Below the pieces are notes generated by a model. It saw nothing but the letters and a program-made list of their open reading frames with translations. It was not told where the DNA came from and searched no databases. Below, piece by piece: positions 35,895 through 43,769 of a stretch of DNA of 64,000 nucleotides. Source of the stretch: Epilithonimonas mollis (GTDB lineage Bacteria > Bacteroidota > Bacteroidia > Flavobacteriales > Weeksellaceae); NCBI RefSeq assembly GCF_900142325.1, contig NZ_FRAM01000001.1, forward strand, positions 744,001 through 808,000, in the 5' to 3' direction. Position 1 is the stretch's first letter. Each line of letters opens with the position of its first letter. A program made the position numbers and the translations under genes.

Positions 35895-37012
35895 AACGCT
35901 TCATCATCATATTAATCTTATTCATATTTACCGGAATTTATAAATCCCAGTACAATGAACAAGTGTACAAAAAAGCATTTTCTTACGTGTATGAAAACCC
36001 AGACAACGCATTGAAGCTGGTTCATCAAATGCTTAAAAATGAAAAGAATATCGACAATCAGATTAAGCTTTATCAGTTACTTTCCAGAGTTTATATGTCG
36101 AAAAGGGATTTTGATAAATCTTTGGATTGCGTCCTGAAAATGAAAGAACTCAGCAAATCGATTTCAAATCCGGAACAAAAAATAAAAATACTGAATTCTA
36201 TTGCGTTGCAATACCAAAATATGGGATTGTACAGCAAAACAATAGAATCTCTGGACGAATATTATAAACTTTGTCAGACTTTGCCCGATGGAAAATTCAA
36301 GACCTTATATACAGGAATGAATTCCGCTGTACGAGGTTTGGTGTATAAAAACCAAGATAATAACGAGTTGGCTCTGGAAAAATTCTTCATTGCATTACGC
36401 TACATCAAACAAGTCGGCAATTATGAAAACTCTATCGCCAACACAAGCGTGATACTTTACAACGTCGGTTACAGCTATTTCTATCTCAAAAAATACAATG
36501 AAGCTGAGAAATATTTCAGACAATCTGCCGAGGTTGCCCAATCGGCGCATGCGGAAAGTCTGGAAGCTTTTGCCTATAAAGGTTTGTCCGAGAATTACAC
36601 CGTTTTGGGAAAACATCAGGAAGCGATAGAACTTTTGAAAAAATCGGTCAATCTGTCCAAAAAAGTCGGCGATTTGGTCCTGAGCGAAGGTATTTACAAA
36701 GGTTTTTCTGACAATTATCTCGCACTTCAAGATTGGAACAATTATGAAGTGTACAACAGACTGTATATCGAAACCAAATTTGCCAGGGAACAGAGCGAAC
36801 TTGCCTCTCTCAATAAAAGCATAGATGCACTGAATCTGGAAAACAATCAGAAAATCGAGGAACAGAAAAGCAGGCTGAACATCATTTTATTTATCATCAT
36901 TGCTATTTCTTCAGCAGTTTTTATTGGTTTTCTGATTAATTTTATAAGCCACAAAAAGCGCAACCAATTATTAATAGAAAAACTTAATCAAATCAATAAA
37001 ATCACGACATAA
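35891..37012 (+). CDS. TPR membrane protein, paralogue lacking the DNA-binding domain
   Basis: 373 residues with signal peptide, TPR helices (about 20-300) and one C-terminal membrane segment (about 327-350), ending in a short basic cytoplasmic tail (KKRNQLLIEKLNQINK). It shares the YENPDNA motif and the repeat phase with its upstream neighbour, but stops where that protein goes on to the AraC domain. Start overlaps the previous stop by four bases, so the pair is made together. It may partner or restrain the regulator, or be a decayed copy; the frame is intact. Confidence 0.85.
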   Translation: MKRFIIILILFIFTGIYKSQYNEQVYKKAFSYVYENPDNALKLVHQMLKNEKNIDNQIKLYQLLSRVYMSKRDFDKSLDCVLKMKELSKSISNPEQKIKILNSIALQYQNMGLYSKTIESLDEYYKLCQTLPDGKFKTLYTGMNSAVRGLVYKNQDNNELALEKFFIALRYIKQVGNYENSIANTSVILYNVGYSYFYLKKYNEAEKYFRQSAEVAQSAHAESLEAFAYKGLSENYTVLGKHQEAIELLKKSVNLSKKVGDLVLSEGIYKGFSDNYLALQDWNNYEVYNRLYIETKFAREQSELASLNKSIDALNLENNQKIEEQKSRLNIILFIIIAISSAVFIGFLINFISHKKRNQLLIEKLNQINKITT

Positions 37013-37015
37013 ACT

Positions 37016-37471
37016 ATGAAGAATATATTCGACCAGGCGGACACAAGCCATTTCATCAGGAGAATCAACGCACTCACGGAAGACTCTTTCCCAAAATGGG
37101 GCGTGATGTCAGTGGACAAAATGCTGGCGCACTGCAACGTGACCTACGAACTGATTTACGAACAGGAAAAACATAAAAAACCGGGCTTACTTACCAAATG
37201 GATTTTGAAAAAGTTTGTTAAGTCAAAAGTGGTCAGCGAAACACCTTACAAACACAACTCCCCGACTGCTGCGATGTTTGTCATTACTGACAACAAAAGT
37301 TTTGAAGAAGAAAAAAAACGAATTATTGGTTTCATTCAAAAAACGCAGCAGTTGGGAGCAGACGCTTTTGAAGGGAAGGAAAGTTTTAACTTCGGCAAAC
37401 TTTCTGCTACCGAATGGAATAATATGATGTCAAAACATCTGGATCATCATTTGCAGCAGTTTGGGGTTTAG
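37016..37471 (+). CDS. DUF1569 protein (DinB-like fold)
   Basis: 151 residues. MSVDKMLAHCNVTYE and the final MSKHLDHHLQQFGV place histidines where DinB-like four-helix proteins bind metal. Members of DUF1569 are uncharacterised; DinB relatives include thiol-dependent S-transferases. It follows the TPR gene after only three bases and is probably in the same operon. Confidence 0.85.
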   Translation: MKNIFDQADTSHFIRRINALTEDSFPKWGVMSVDKMLAHCNVTYELIYEQEKHKKPGLLTKWILKKFVKSKVVSETPYKHNSPTAAMFVITDNKSFEEEKKRIIGFIQKTQQLGADAFEGKESFNFGKLSATEWNNMMSKHLDHHLQQFGV

Positions 37472-37559
37472 GAATAATATCGCACGCTGATTTAGCAAAT
37501 TTTGACAGATTTATTTATCTGCTCAATCAATAAAATTTGCGAGAAAATAAATATTTTTA

Positions 37560-37700
37560 TTTAGGCAGCTTTATCCGCCTTCCACTCCCAAACCTGACGA
37601 AGTGGTTCGACGAAGTCAATCTTTTTTGCAGGCGATTTCTGTTTAAACAGAACTTTTTCGATACGCGAAAAAGAATTTCCGTTCAAGTCGGGTTGCGAGT
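37560..37700 (+). repeat. intergenic repeat R4 of a four-copy family
   Basis: Starts TTAGGCAGCTTTATCCG, CCTTCCACTCCCAAACC, then TCAATCTTTTTTGCAGGCG, stem AACTTTTTCG/CGAAAAAG-like bases, TTTCCGTTCAAGTCGGGTTG. Its head matches R2/R3 and its centre and tail match R1, which ties the four copies into one family. It precedes the secreted protein at 37726. Confidence 0.7.
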
Positions 37701-37725
37701 GATTCATCGTTTTAAATTGACAGTT

Positions 37726-38199
37726 ATGAAAAAATATTTCTTCCTTTTAATCATGATTTTTGCGAGCATTTTTACTAATGCGCAAACTGAAAATCTCATA
37801 AAGAACAACAATGATTTTTATTTAGGAGACATTGATAAAAAAACAAAAATAAAAGTAGTTTTTGATTCTGTCTCATTACAAAATAATTCACTTGAAACTT
37901 ATAATGTAAAAGGCTATTCTGATGTCGAAGGAACGAAAGCCAATTTCAGCGGAACAATTACTCTCAATATTGAAAGAACGAAAAATTCTCCTAAAGGCAA
38001 TTTGAAAATTTACAATTTCAAGTTCTCTGAAGAAGGAACAGGCAAACACAGCGGAACTTTTTCTGGCGATATGCTTTCATTAAGTTTGGGAAAATTAGCG
38101 GTTATAGGTTTTGAGGGAAATTGGGAAAACTATGAAAAATCTTTGAAATTCCCTGTTTACTTTGACAACAGCAATAAAATATATAATTTAAAAAAATGA
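37726..38199 (+). CDS. secreted hypothetical protein
   Basis: 157 residues from the ATG at 37726, which opens a signal peptide (MKKYFFLLIMIFASIFTNAQ). Upstream in-frame sequence is the R4 repeat, so the long ORF starting at 37537 is rejected. The mature part is a small beta-rich domain (GYSDVEGTKANFSGTITLNI, GTGKHSGTFSGDM) of the kind seen in periplasmic lipocalin-like or barrel-like proteins. Function unknown. Its stop overlaps the next start in ATGA. Confidence 0.75.
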   Translation: MKKYFFLLIMIFASIFTNAQTENLIKNNNDFYLGDIDKKTKIKVVFDSVSLQNNSLETYNVKGYSDVEGTKANFSGTITLNIERTKNSPKGNLKIYNFKFSEEGTGKHSGTFSGDMLSLSLGKLAVIGFEGNWENYEKSLKFPVYFDNSNKIYNLKK

Positions 38200-39257
38200 A
38201 GCTTTTCACACCCATAACATTCAGAAATGTAGAACTGAAAAACCGAATCGTAATGTCACCAATGTGTATGTACTCCGCAGAAGAAGGCGTTGCGAATGAC
38301 TTCCACTTTGTTCATTATGGCAGTCGCGCCCAAGGCGGCGTCGGACTCATCATCACCGAAGCAACAGCCGTAGAACCAAAAGGGAGAATCAGCGACAAAT
38401 GTCTCGGAATCTGGACCGATGAACAAGCTGCTGAACTTAAAAAAATTGTTGATTTTGTTCATCAGAATTCAGAAAGCAAAATCGGGATTCAACTGGCACA
38501 CGCTGGCAGAAAAGGTTCTATTTCCGCAGCAACCAACCGACAGATGAGTTTGGAAGAAGGCTGGGAAACCATTGCACCAAGCCCAATTCCTTTTCATCAT
38601 TCCGAAAGAATCCCTCACGTTTTAACTGTTGAAGAAATAAAAGAATTAGTCGAAGATTTCCGAAAAGCAGCAAAAAGATCAATCGAAGCTGGATTTGATG
38701 TTTTAGAAATTCACGCAGCACACGGCTATCTCATTCACCAATTCTTATCACCACTTTCCAACACAAGAACGGACGAATACGGCGGAAATCCTGAAAACAG
38801 AGCCAGATTTTTAATGGAAATTGTGGATGCTGTCAACTCAGAAATTACAGAAAACCAAGCATTATTTGTAAGAATTTCCGGAACCGAATATGCAGAAAAC
38901 GGTTGGGAAATCTCCGACAGCGTAGAACTTTCCAAAGCTTTGAAAGCTAAAAATGTAGATTTGGTAGATGTTTCAAGTGGTGGCAATATCAACGGTGTTA
39001 CTATTCCTTTGAGTCCAGGCTATCAGGTTCCGTTGGCAGAAGATGTGAAGCAAAAGGCAAACATCAAAACTGGCGCTGTTGGGCTTATCACCACTGCTGA
39101 ACAGGCAGAAGAAATCCTGCAAAACGGACAAGGTGATTTGATTTTCTTAGCCAGAGAAATCTTGAGAAATCCTTATTTTGCTGTTCAGTCGGCTTGGGAA
39201 AATGATGAAGATAATTTTTATCCGCATCAATATTTGAGAGCGAAACCTGCAAAATAA
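38196..39257 (+). CDS. Old Yellow Enzyme family NADPH:flavin oxidoreductase (YqjM/NamA-like)
   Basis: 353 residues, typical of the YqjM/NamA subclass. FMN binding: MSPMCMYSAEEG (with the subclass Cys) and GLITTAEQAEEIL; substrate site: QLAHAGRKGS; phosphate loop near LIFLAREILRNPYF. The enzymes reduce C=C bonds of enones and related electrophiles with NAD(P)H. Start overlaps the upstream secreted-protein stop by four bases. The neighbouring HxlR/SDR locus also suggests electrophile or quinone stress, but that link is inference. Confidence 0.93.
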   Translation: MKLFTPITFRNVELKNRIVMSPMCMYSAEEGVANDFHFVHYGSRAQGGVGLIITEATAVEPKGRISDKCLGIWTDEQAAELKKIVDFVHQNSESKIGIQLAHAGRKGSISAATNRQMSLEEGWETIAPSPIPFHHSERIPHVLTVEEIKELVEDFRKAAKRSIEAGFDVLEIHAAHGYLIHQFLSPLSNTRTDEYGGNPENRARFLMEIVDAVNSEITENQALFVRISGTEYAENGWEISDSVELSKALKAKNVDLVDVSSGGNINGVTIPLSPGYQVPLAEDVKQKANIKTGAVGLITTAEQAEEILQNGQGDLIFLAREILRNPYFAVQSAWENDEDNFYPHQYLRAKPAK

Positions 39258-39380
39258 AAAAACCATCCTCACAAAAAAGGACGGTCTTAAATGAATTTGG
39301 TTTATCATTTGGAGTCACCAAGGTATAAAATAAAAAAACCACAGCAATTTTCCTAAACTGACTTTTAACATACTGTTGAT

Positions 39381-39410
39381 AAAACTTTCCTTTTTGGGGA
39401 AAGTTTTTTT
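39381..39410. terminator. bidirectional terminator between the OYE and HxlR genes
   Basis: AAAACTTTCC / GGAAAGTTTT stem with T runs on both strands. It overlaps the last two bases of the convergent HxlR gene. Confidence 0.8.
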
Positions 39411-39771
39411 ATTCAATATTCAGTCTCTTCAAAATAACTTCGCGCAGATGCTTTTCATTCGCATCGCCCCATTCTCCTATGGCTGAAATCACAGGAATCA
39501 ATGTTTTTCCCAAATCCGTAAGGCTGTACTCCACTTTTGGCGGAACAACAGGAAATATCTCTTTGGTCACCAATCCGTGGTCTTCCAGTTCCTTCAACTG
39601 AATATTCAAAACTCTCCTTGTCGCATCCGGAATTTTCCTTTGCAATTCACTTGGGCGCTGATGTCCCTGATGGATAAAAAACAGCAGACGGATTTTCCAT
39701 TTTCCATAAAGCACTTCACCAATCAAATCTAAACCACAGTTCAGATTCGGAATTATTTTTCGCTCATACAT
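39409..39771 (-). CDS. HxlR-family transcriptional regulator
   Basis: 120 residues, the normal size. The winged helix is plain: YGKWKIRLLFFIHQG, RPSELQRKIPDATRRVLNIQLKELEDHGLV and PPKVEYSLTDLGKTL. The family responds to electrophiles, aldehydes or quinones through an N-terminal cysteine; here Cys 12 (NLNCGLDL) is in the right place. It is divergent from the SDR gene and its own promoter overlaps a 23-bp dyad. Confidence 0.95.
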   Translation of the reverse strand: MYERKIIPNLNCGLDLIGEVLYGKWKIRLLFFIHQGHQRPSELQRKIPDATRRVLNIQLKELEDHGLVTKEIFPVVPPKVEYSLTDLGKTLIPVISAIGEWGDANEKHLREVILKRLNIE

Positions 39772-39775
39772 AAGA

Positions 39776-39806
39776 CAAATTTAATCCTATGTTCCAAATC
39801 GTGCAA
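39776..39806 (-). promoter_or_regulatory. promoter for the HxlR gene
   Basis: Minus strand: TTG at 39804-39806, 20 bases, TAAATTTG at 39776-39783. The start point would fall at or near the ATG. Confidence 0.65.
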
Positions 39807-39828
39807 TAGGGGAAAAATTTGTCCCTAT
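39806..39828. promoter_or_regulatory. candidate HxlR operator
   Basis: ATAGGG at 39806-39811 and CCCTAT at 39823-39828 form a 23-bp dyad between the divergent promoters. It touches the -33 box of the HxlR promoter, as expected for autorepression. A further CCTAT half-site lies at 39786-39790. Confidence 0.5.
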
Positions 39829-39847
39829 AGGAATCGTATTTCAGTAA

Positions 39848-39878
39848 TTGTGAGATGCGTACATAAGTCTGAAATTTG
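39848..39878 (+). promoter_or_regulatory. promoter for the SDR gene
   Basis: TTG at 39848-39850, 20 bases, GAAATTTG at 39871-39878; the -7 box has two mismatches. Leader to 39897 about 12 bases. Confidence 0.5.
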
Positions 39879-39896
39879 CCTAAATAATTAAAACAA

Positions 39897-40691
39897 ATGG
39901 AACAACAATTTAATTTCAATAATGAGTTATCCGGCAAGATCGCCTTGGTAACAGGCGGAACAAAAGGCGCTGGAAGAGCCATTGCAGAACGACTTCTACA
40001 AGCTGGAGCAACTGTTATTATTACAGCTCGAAATGCACCTGAACAAGAAAACAGTAAGCTTCATTTTATCGCCTCAGATCTGAGCAAAGCAGAAGATTCT
40101 CAAAAAGTAATCAGCGAAGTGCTAACGACTTACGGAAGGCTGGATATTCTGGTGAATAATCTAGGTTCATCGGTGACGCCAGCCGGAGGTTTTGTGGCTT
40201 TAAGTGATGAAGATTGGGAATCAACTTTACAAGCCAATTTGCTGGCTCCTGTAAGATTGGACAGAGGATTTTTACCGCAAATGATTGAGAAAAAAACCGG
40301 TATCATCATACACATTGCCTCGATCCAGGGTAAACTGCCTTTGTATGATTCCACTTTGCCTTATGCAGCTGCAAAAGCCGGATTAATCAATTACAGTAAA
40401 AGCTTATCCAACGAAGTGACGCCAAAAGGCGTTCGTGTACTGACTGTTTCTCCCGGATGGATTAACACATCTTCCTCAAAAGCCTGGCTGGGCGAAATCG
40501 CTAGAAACGCGAACAGTACCGTAGAAGATACGCAACAGGGCGTGATGGACGCGTTGGGCGGAATCCCGTTTGGGCGACCTGCCGAATCCGAAGAAGTAGC
40601 CGAGCTGGTTGGATTCTTAGTTTCACCGAGAGCCAATTATTTAACAGGAACCAACTTCGTCATCGATGGCGGAACTATTCCAACGATTTAA
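39897..40691 (+). CDS. SDR-family oxidoreductase
   Basis: 264 residues. Classical short-chain dehydrogenase: cofactor motif VTGGTKGAGRAIAERL, NNLGSS, catalytic Ser (HIASIQGK) and YAAAK with the Tyr and Lys, then SPGWINT and a C-terminal GTNFVIDGG. Substrate unknown. It faces the HxlR regulator, which probably controls it, and is followed after 21 bp by a SnoaL-like protein. Confidence 0.95.
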   Translation: MEQQFNFNNELSGKIALVTGGTKGAGRAIAERLLQAGATVIITARNAPEQENSKLHFIASDLSKAEDSQKVISEVLTTYGRLDILVNNLGSSVTPAGGFVALSDEDWESTLQANLLAPVRLDRGFLPQMIEKKTGIIIHIASIQGKLPLYDSTLPYAAAKAGLINYSKSLSNEVTPKGVRVLTVSPGWINTSSSKAWLGEIARNANSTVEDTQQGVMDALGGIPFGRPAESEEVAELVGFLVSPRANYLTGTNFVIDGGTIPTI

Positions 40692-40712
40692 CAACTTTTA
40701 AAAATAAATATT

Positions 40713-41027
40713 ATGAACTTACCAAAAGTAGTAGAACAATTAGTAAAAACACAAAACGAGTTTGACAGCACAGCTTACGCCCAGTGTTTTACAGATACAG
40801 CCCTAGTTTTTGACGAAGGCAAAACACACACAGGCAGAAAAGAAATCGAACAATGGATAGACAAAGCCAACAAGGACTACCACGCCACAATGAAACCTAT
40901 GGAATATTCGGAAGCAGAACAGATTTTGACCGCTGAAGTTTCGGGGAATTTTCCCGGGAGCCCGATTATGATGAAGTATCATTATGAATTCGAGGACGGA
41001 CTGATTCAGACTTTGAAAATTGTTTAA
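40713..41027 (+). CDS. SnoaL-like / NTF2-fold protein
   Basis: 104 residues. FDSTAYAQCFTDTALVFDEG and HTGRKEIEQWIDKA are the opening of the SnoaL-like NTF2 fold, a cone that binds small hydrophobic molecules and sometimes acts as isomerase or cyclase. It follows the SDR gene closely and probably belongs to the same HxlR-controlled unit. Confidence 0.88.
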   Translation: MNLPKVVEQLVKTQNEFDSTAYAQCFTDTALVFDEGKTHTGRKEIEQWIDKANKDYHATMKPMEYSEAEQILTAEVSGNFPGSPIMMKYHYEFEDGLIQTLKIV

Positions 41028-41053
41028 TGTTAACGGGACTTTGACTAAATTTG
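41022..41053 (+). promoter_or_regulatory. promoter for the AraC regulator
   Basis: TTG at 41022-41024, 21 bases, TAAATTTG at 41046-41053. It begins inside the end of the SnoaL-like gene; leader about 20 bases. Confidence 0.65.
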
Positions 41054-41081
41054 TCTGATTAACAGCAATCATCCGGATACA

Positions 41082-41912
41082 ATGCTCAAAGAATTTTCAT
41101 ACAAACAGTTTGGCCAGTTACGTTCTATAGATGATGAAATCGGGGAAAGTACACTGTTGTCTATCGCAGAAAATATCAAGATTCTTTTTTTGCCGAGAAA
41201 TACTGCGGTAAAGGTTGATTTTAACACCTTCAGTTTAGAAAAGGATGCACTGCTGTTCATCAATCCGAAAGTGAAGATCCAATTTCTGAACAGTGCGGAA
41301 AATAAAGAAGTGCTTCTGCATTTTAACCGGGATTTTTACTGTATCGAGATCCACGATCAGGAAGTGGCCTGCGATGGTATTTTATACAATAATGTATTCG
41401 AAGTGCCCTTTATTGAGCTTAACGAAGATCAGGCTGCCGGCATCAGATCGATCATTGAAGACATACAATCTGAGATGAGCAATGAAGATGCAAATACAGA
41501 AGAAATGCTCCGGATTTATCTCAAACTGATCATTCTAAAATCGACAAGAATCTGGAAAGAGAAACATCAATTGTCGGAAGATGAAAAACAGACGGATGTC
41601 CATTTTCTGAGGAAATTCAGCAAGCTTGTGGAGGAAAACTATAAAACCCATCACACGGTAGCCGATTATGCAGAGATGCTTTTCATCACCCCAAAAAGCC
41701 TCAGCAAAAAAATCAGCTTACTGAGCAAAGAAACCCCGAACGACATTATTAAAAACCGAATTATCCTCGAAAGCAAACGGCTTCTGGCGCATACGACAAT
41801 GAGCGTCAAAGAAATTGCCTACAGCCTGAATTACGATGACGATGCTTATTTCGTACGATTTTTCACGAAGAACACAGGCGTTTCTCCGACTTCCTTCCGG
41901 AAACAATTCTGA
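41082..41912 (+). CDS. AraC-family transcriptional regulator
   Basis: 276 residues: a cupin-like N-terminal domain (about 1-140) and a C-terminal AraC helix-turn-helix pair (VADYAEMLFITPKSLSKKIS; VKEIAYSLNYDDDAYFVRFF, TGVSPTSFRKQF). Ligand and targets are unknown; the adjacent SDR/SnoaL unit and the hydrolase downstream are the nearest candidates. It has its own promoter and a strong terminator. Confidence 0.93.
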   Translation: MLKEFSYKQFGQLRSIDDEIGESTLLSIAENIKILFLPRNTAVKVDFNTFSLEKDALLFINPKVKIQFLNSAENKEVLLHFNRDFYCIEIHDQEVACDGILYNNVFEVPFIELNEDQAAGIRSIIEDIQSEMSNEDANTEEMLRIYLKLIILKSTRIWKEKHQLSEDEKQTDVHFLRKFSKLVEENYKTHHTVADYAEMLFITPKSLSKKISLLSKETPNDIIKNRIILESKRLLAHTTMSVKEIAYSLNYDDDAYFVRFFTKNTGVSPTSFRKQF

Positions 41913-41935
41913 TTGGTATTGAATTAAATATTAAC

Positions 41936-41964
41936 AAAAAGCGTGATTCCCGGTCACGCTTTTT
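41936..41964 (+). terminator. terminator after the AraC regulator
   Basis: AAAAAGCGTGA / TCACGCTTTTT, eleven pairs, seven-base loop. Confidence 0.9.
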
Positions 41965-42016
41965 CCATTTTTAATGGTCTGGGGGAAAAAGTACAATTCA
42001 AGGCGAAAGGCGTCCA

Positions 42017-42047
42017 TTGATATGAGATGCTTTTTGGCAGAACTTTG
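42017..42047 (+). promoter_or_regulatory. promoter for the alpha/beta hydrolase
   Basis: TTG at 42017-42019, 20 bases, GAACTTTG at 42040-42047 (one mismatch in the -7 box). Leader about 34 bases. Confidence 0.55.
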
Positions 42048-42087
42048 CATCATCAAACAAACCATAACAAATTAAAATTTTAAAACA

Positions 42088-42990
42088 ATGAAAAATTCAG
42101 CTTTAGTAATCGTAATGTTAGTGTCTCTTTTTGCCGGTAATTTTATGGCTCAGACTCAAAGAACGCCCGCTTCTGCCGGAAGGGCAGAATACATCGAAGT
42201 CGAAAAAGGTGTCAGACTGCATGTGACCGACCTGGGCGAAGGCCAACCTATTGTCCTGATCCACGGATGGCCTTTGAGCGACGAAATGTATGAGTACCAA
42301 TACCAATACCTGTCCAGAAAGGGATTCCGTGTGATTGGCATTACACTTCGTGGTTTTGGAAAATCCGACAAACCTTACGGAAGATATGATTTCGATGTGT
42401 TTTCTGATGATATCAAAGTCGTTCTTGACAAATTAAAGATTGAAAATGCTACACTCGGCGGCTTTTCTATGGGTGGCGCAGTCGTGCTTCATTATGTGAC
42501 CAAATACAATTCTGCCCACGTTGCAAAACTTGCACTGTTCGGCGCAGCAGCACCTTCATGGAGCCAAAGAGACGGTTTTCCGAATGGTGTTCCTGCCGAT
42601 GCAGCCAACAATCTGATCAAAGCAACAATGACTGACCGACAAAATCTGGCAGCCGGTCTGGGCGCTGCTTTCCAAGCCAAAGAAGGCAATATTTCCAAAA
42701 ATACGGAACGATGGATCGAGAGAATCAGCCTGGATGCATCGCCCTATGCCACTACAGAATCCATCAGGTCTCTGAGAGATCTGGATCTGAGATCCCAGCT
42801 TTCAAAAATCAACATTCCGGTGGCTATTTTCCACGGTGTGCAGGATAAAAGCTGTCCTTTCGTCTGGGCAGAAGATTTGCACAAAGGCATCAAAAACTCT
42901 CAGTTAATCCGATTCGAAAACAGCGGCCACGCGTTATTCCTGGAAGAAGTGGACAAATTCAATACTGAGTTGGAAAAATTTGCGAAATAA
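42088..42990 (+). CDS. exported alpha/beta hydrolase (haloperoxidase/esterase-like)
   Basis: 300 residues with signal peptide (ends near FMAQ). Oxyanion region LIHGWPLS, nucleophile elbow GGFSMGGA, acid in VQDKSCPF and His in NSGHALFLEE complete the Ser-Asp-His triad. It resembles cofactor-free haloperoxidases and esterases; substrate unknown. The last 46 bases of the gene are duplicated, three mismatches, at 44988-45033. Confidence 0.9.
   Translation: MKNSALVIVMLVSLFAGNFMAQTQRTPASAGRAEYIEVEKGVRLHVTDLGEGQPIVLIHGWPLSDEMYEYQYQYLSRKGFRVIGITLRGFGKSDKPYGRYDFDVFSDDIKVVLDKLKIENATLGGFSMGGAVVLHYVTKYNSAHVAKLALFGAAAPSWSQRDGFPNGVPADAANNLIKATMTDRQNLAAGLGAAFQAKEGNISKNTERWIERISLDASPYATTESIRSLRDLDLRSQLSKINIPVAIFHGVQDKSCPFVWAEDLHKGIKNSQLIRFENSGHALFLEEVDKFNTELEKFAK
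42943..42988 (+). repeat. 46-bp direct repeat, left copy (hydrolase 3' end)
   Basis: Matches 44988-45033 at 43 of 46 bases. The two copies bracket 2045 bp that hold the 21-bp repeat array and the cassette-like gene. Confidence 0.85.
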
Positions 42991-43011
42991 AAGATCATAA
43001 TAATAAATATA

Positions 43012-43044
43012 AAACACCTTGATAAAATGTATCAAGGTGTTTTT
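43012..43044 (+). terminator. terminator after the hydrolase
   Basis: AAACACCTTGAT / ATCAAGGTGTTTT, twelve pairs, seven-base loop, T run. Confidence 0.9.
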
Positions 43045-43209
43045 ATGCTTATTAAAAATTCATGATACAGCAGCATAAAGTGCATTATTTCCATTTGTAA
43101 ATCAGATCAGGTTAAAAAAAATCTTGTAGTATCAAAATTTTATTTATCTTCGCCACCATAAAACACACGATTTTAACACTCGTATATATATTAACTTTTA
43201 AAATCAAAA

Positions 43210-43698
43210 ATGATGGGATTAACCAATTTGAACTCCACACATTTGAGCAGTGCAAAGATCACTGCCGCACAGGATGCCATCGCGGCACTGGAAACAGCAC
43301 TTGCTGAAATCACAGTCAACCTTTCACCCGAAGACCGCAAACGCTACGGCAGTATCAACGAGCAAAACAAGCTTTTTGTGAACAAGGTCTACGACTACAA
43401 CCAGAGCCAGAACAACCTGAGCTCGCCCGAAGTCGACTGGGAAGAATACAACAATGACCACAGATCCAGAAACCTGATGGAAGCACTGATCAGCAGGCTG
43501 GAAAGCATCATCACCAGGCTGAACAATGCCAAAACCCTGCATGACTACGACAACTATCAGTCGGCTTTGGTGGATTATTCCTACACCACGTACAAAGCGG
43601 GAAGTTCTGCACCGGGGTTTGAAGACAAATACAAAGACCTGAAGCAGTTCTTTGTGAAAAACGGCACTTCTACCGCACCGCCGGAAGAGACAAAGTAG
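43210..43698 (+). CDS. small helical hypothetical protein next to a 21-bp repeat array
   Basis: 162 residues, no signal or membrane segment. It is predicted mostly helical: a first helix pair (AAQDAIAALETALAEI), a central block (LSPEDRKRYGSINEQNKLFV, VDWEEYNNDH), and helices AKTLHDYDNYQSALVDYSY before a disordered Thr/Pro/Glu tail. Codon use is richer in C and G than in neighbours. A possible promoter (TTG 43124-43126, N18, TATCTTCG 43145-43152) and a terminator at 43717 make it a single unit, and a 21-bp tandem array starts about 70 bases after its stop. I recall similar proteins in other Flavobacteria without a known role; no function is assigned. Confidence 0.8.
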   Translation: MMGLTNLNSTHLSSAKITAAQDAIAALETALAEITVNLSPEDRKRYGSINEQNKLFVNKVYDYNQSQNNLSSPEVDWEEYNNDHRSRNLMEALISRLESIITRLNNAKTLHDYDNYQSALVDYSYTTYKAGSSAPGFEDKYKDLKQFFVKNGTSTAPPEETK

Positions 43699-43716
43699 AA
43701 CAGAAATAATCAAAAG

Positions 43717-43748
43717 CCCCTTCGAATCATTCGGAGGGGTATTTTTTT
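43717..43748 (+). terminator. terminator between the helical protein gene and the array
   Basis: CCCC-TT-CGA / TCG-GA-GGGG stem with a T run at 43742-43748. Confidence 0.8.
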
Positions 43749-43769
43749 ATGCATCTCCCACATCATTCA

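Noticed and set aside
37537-37725. N-terminal extension of the secreted protein at 37726
   Set aside because: It translates repeat R4; the signal peptide starts at 37726.
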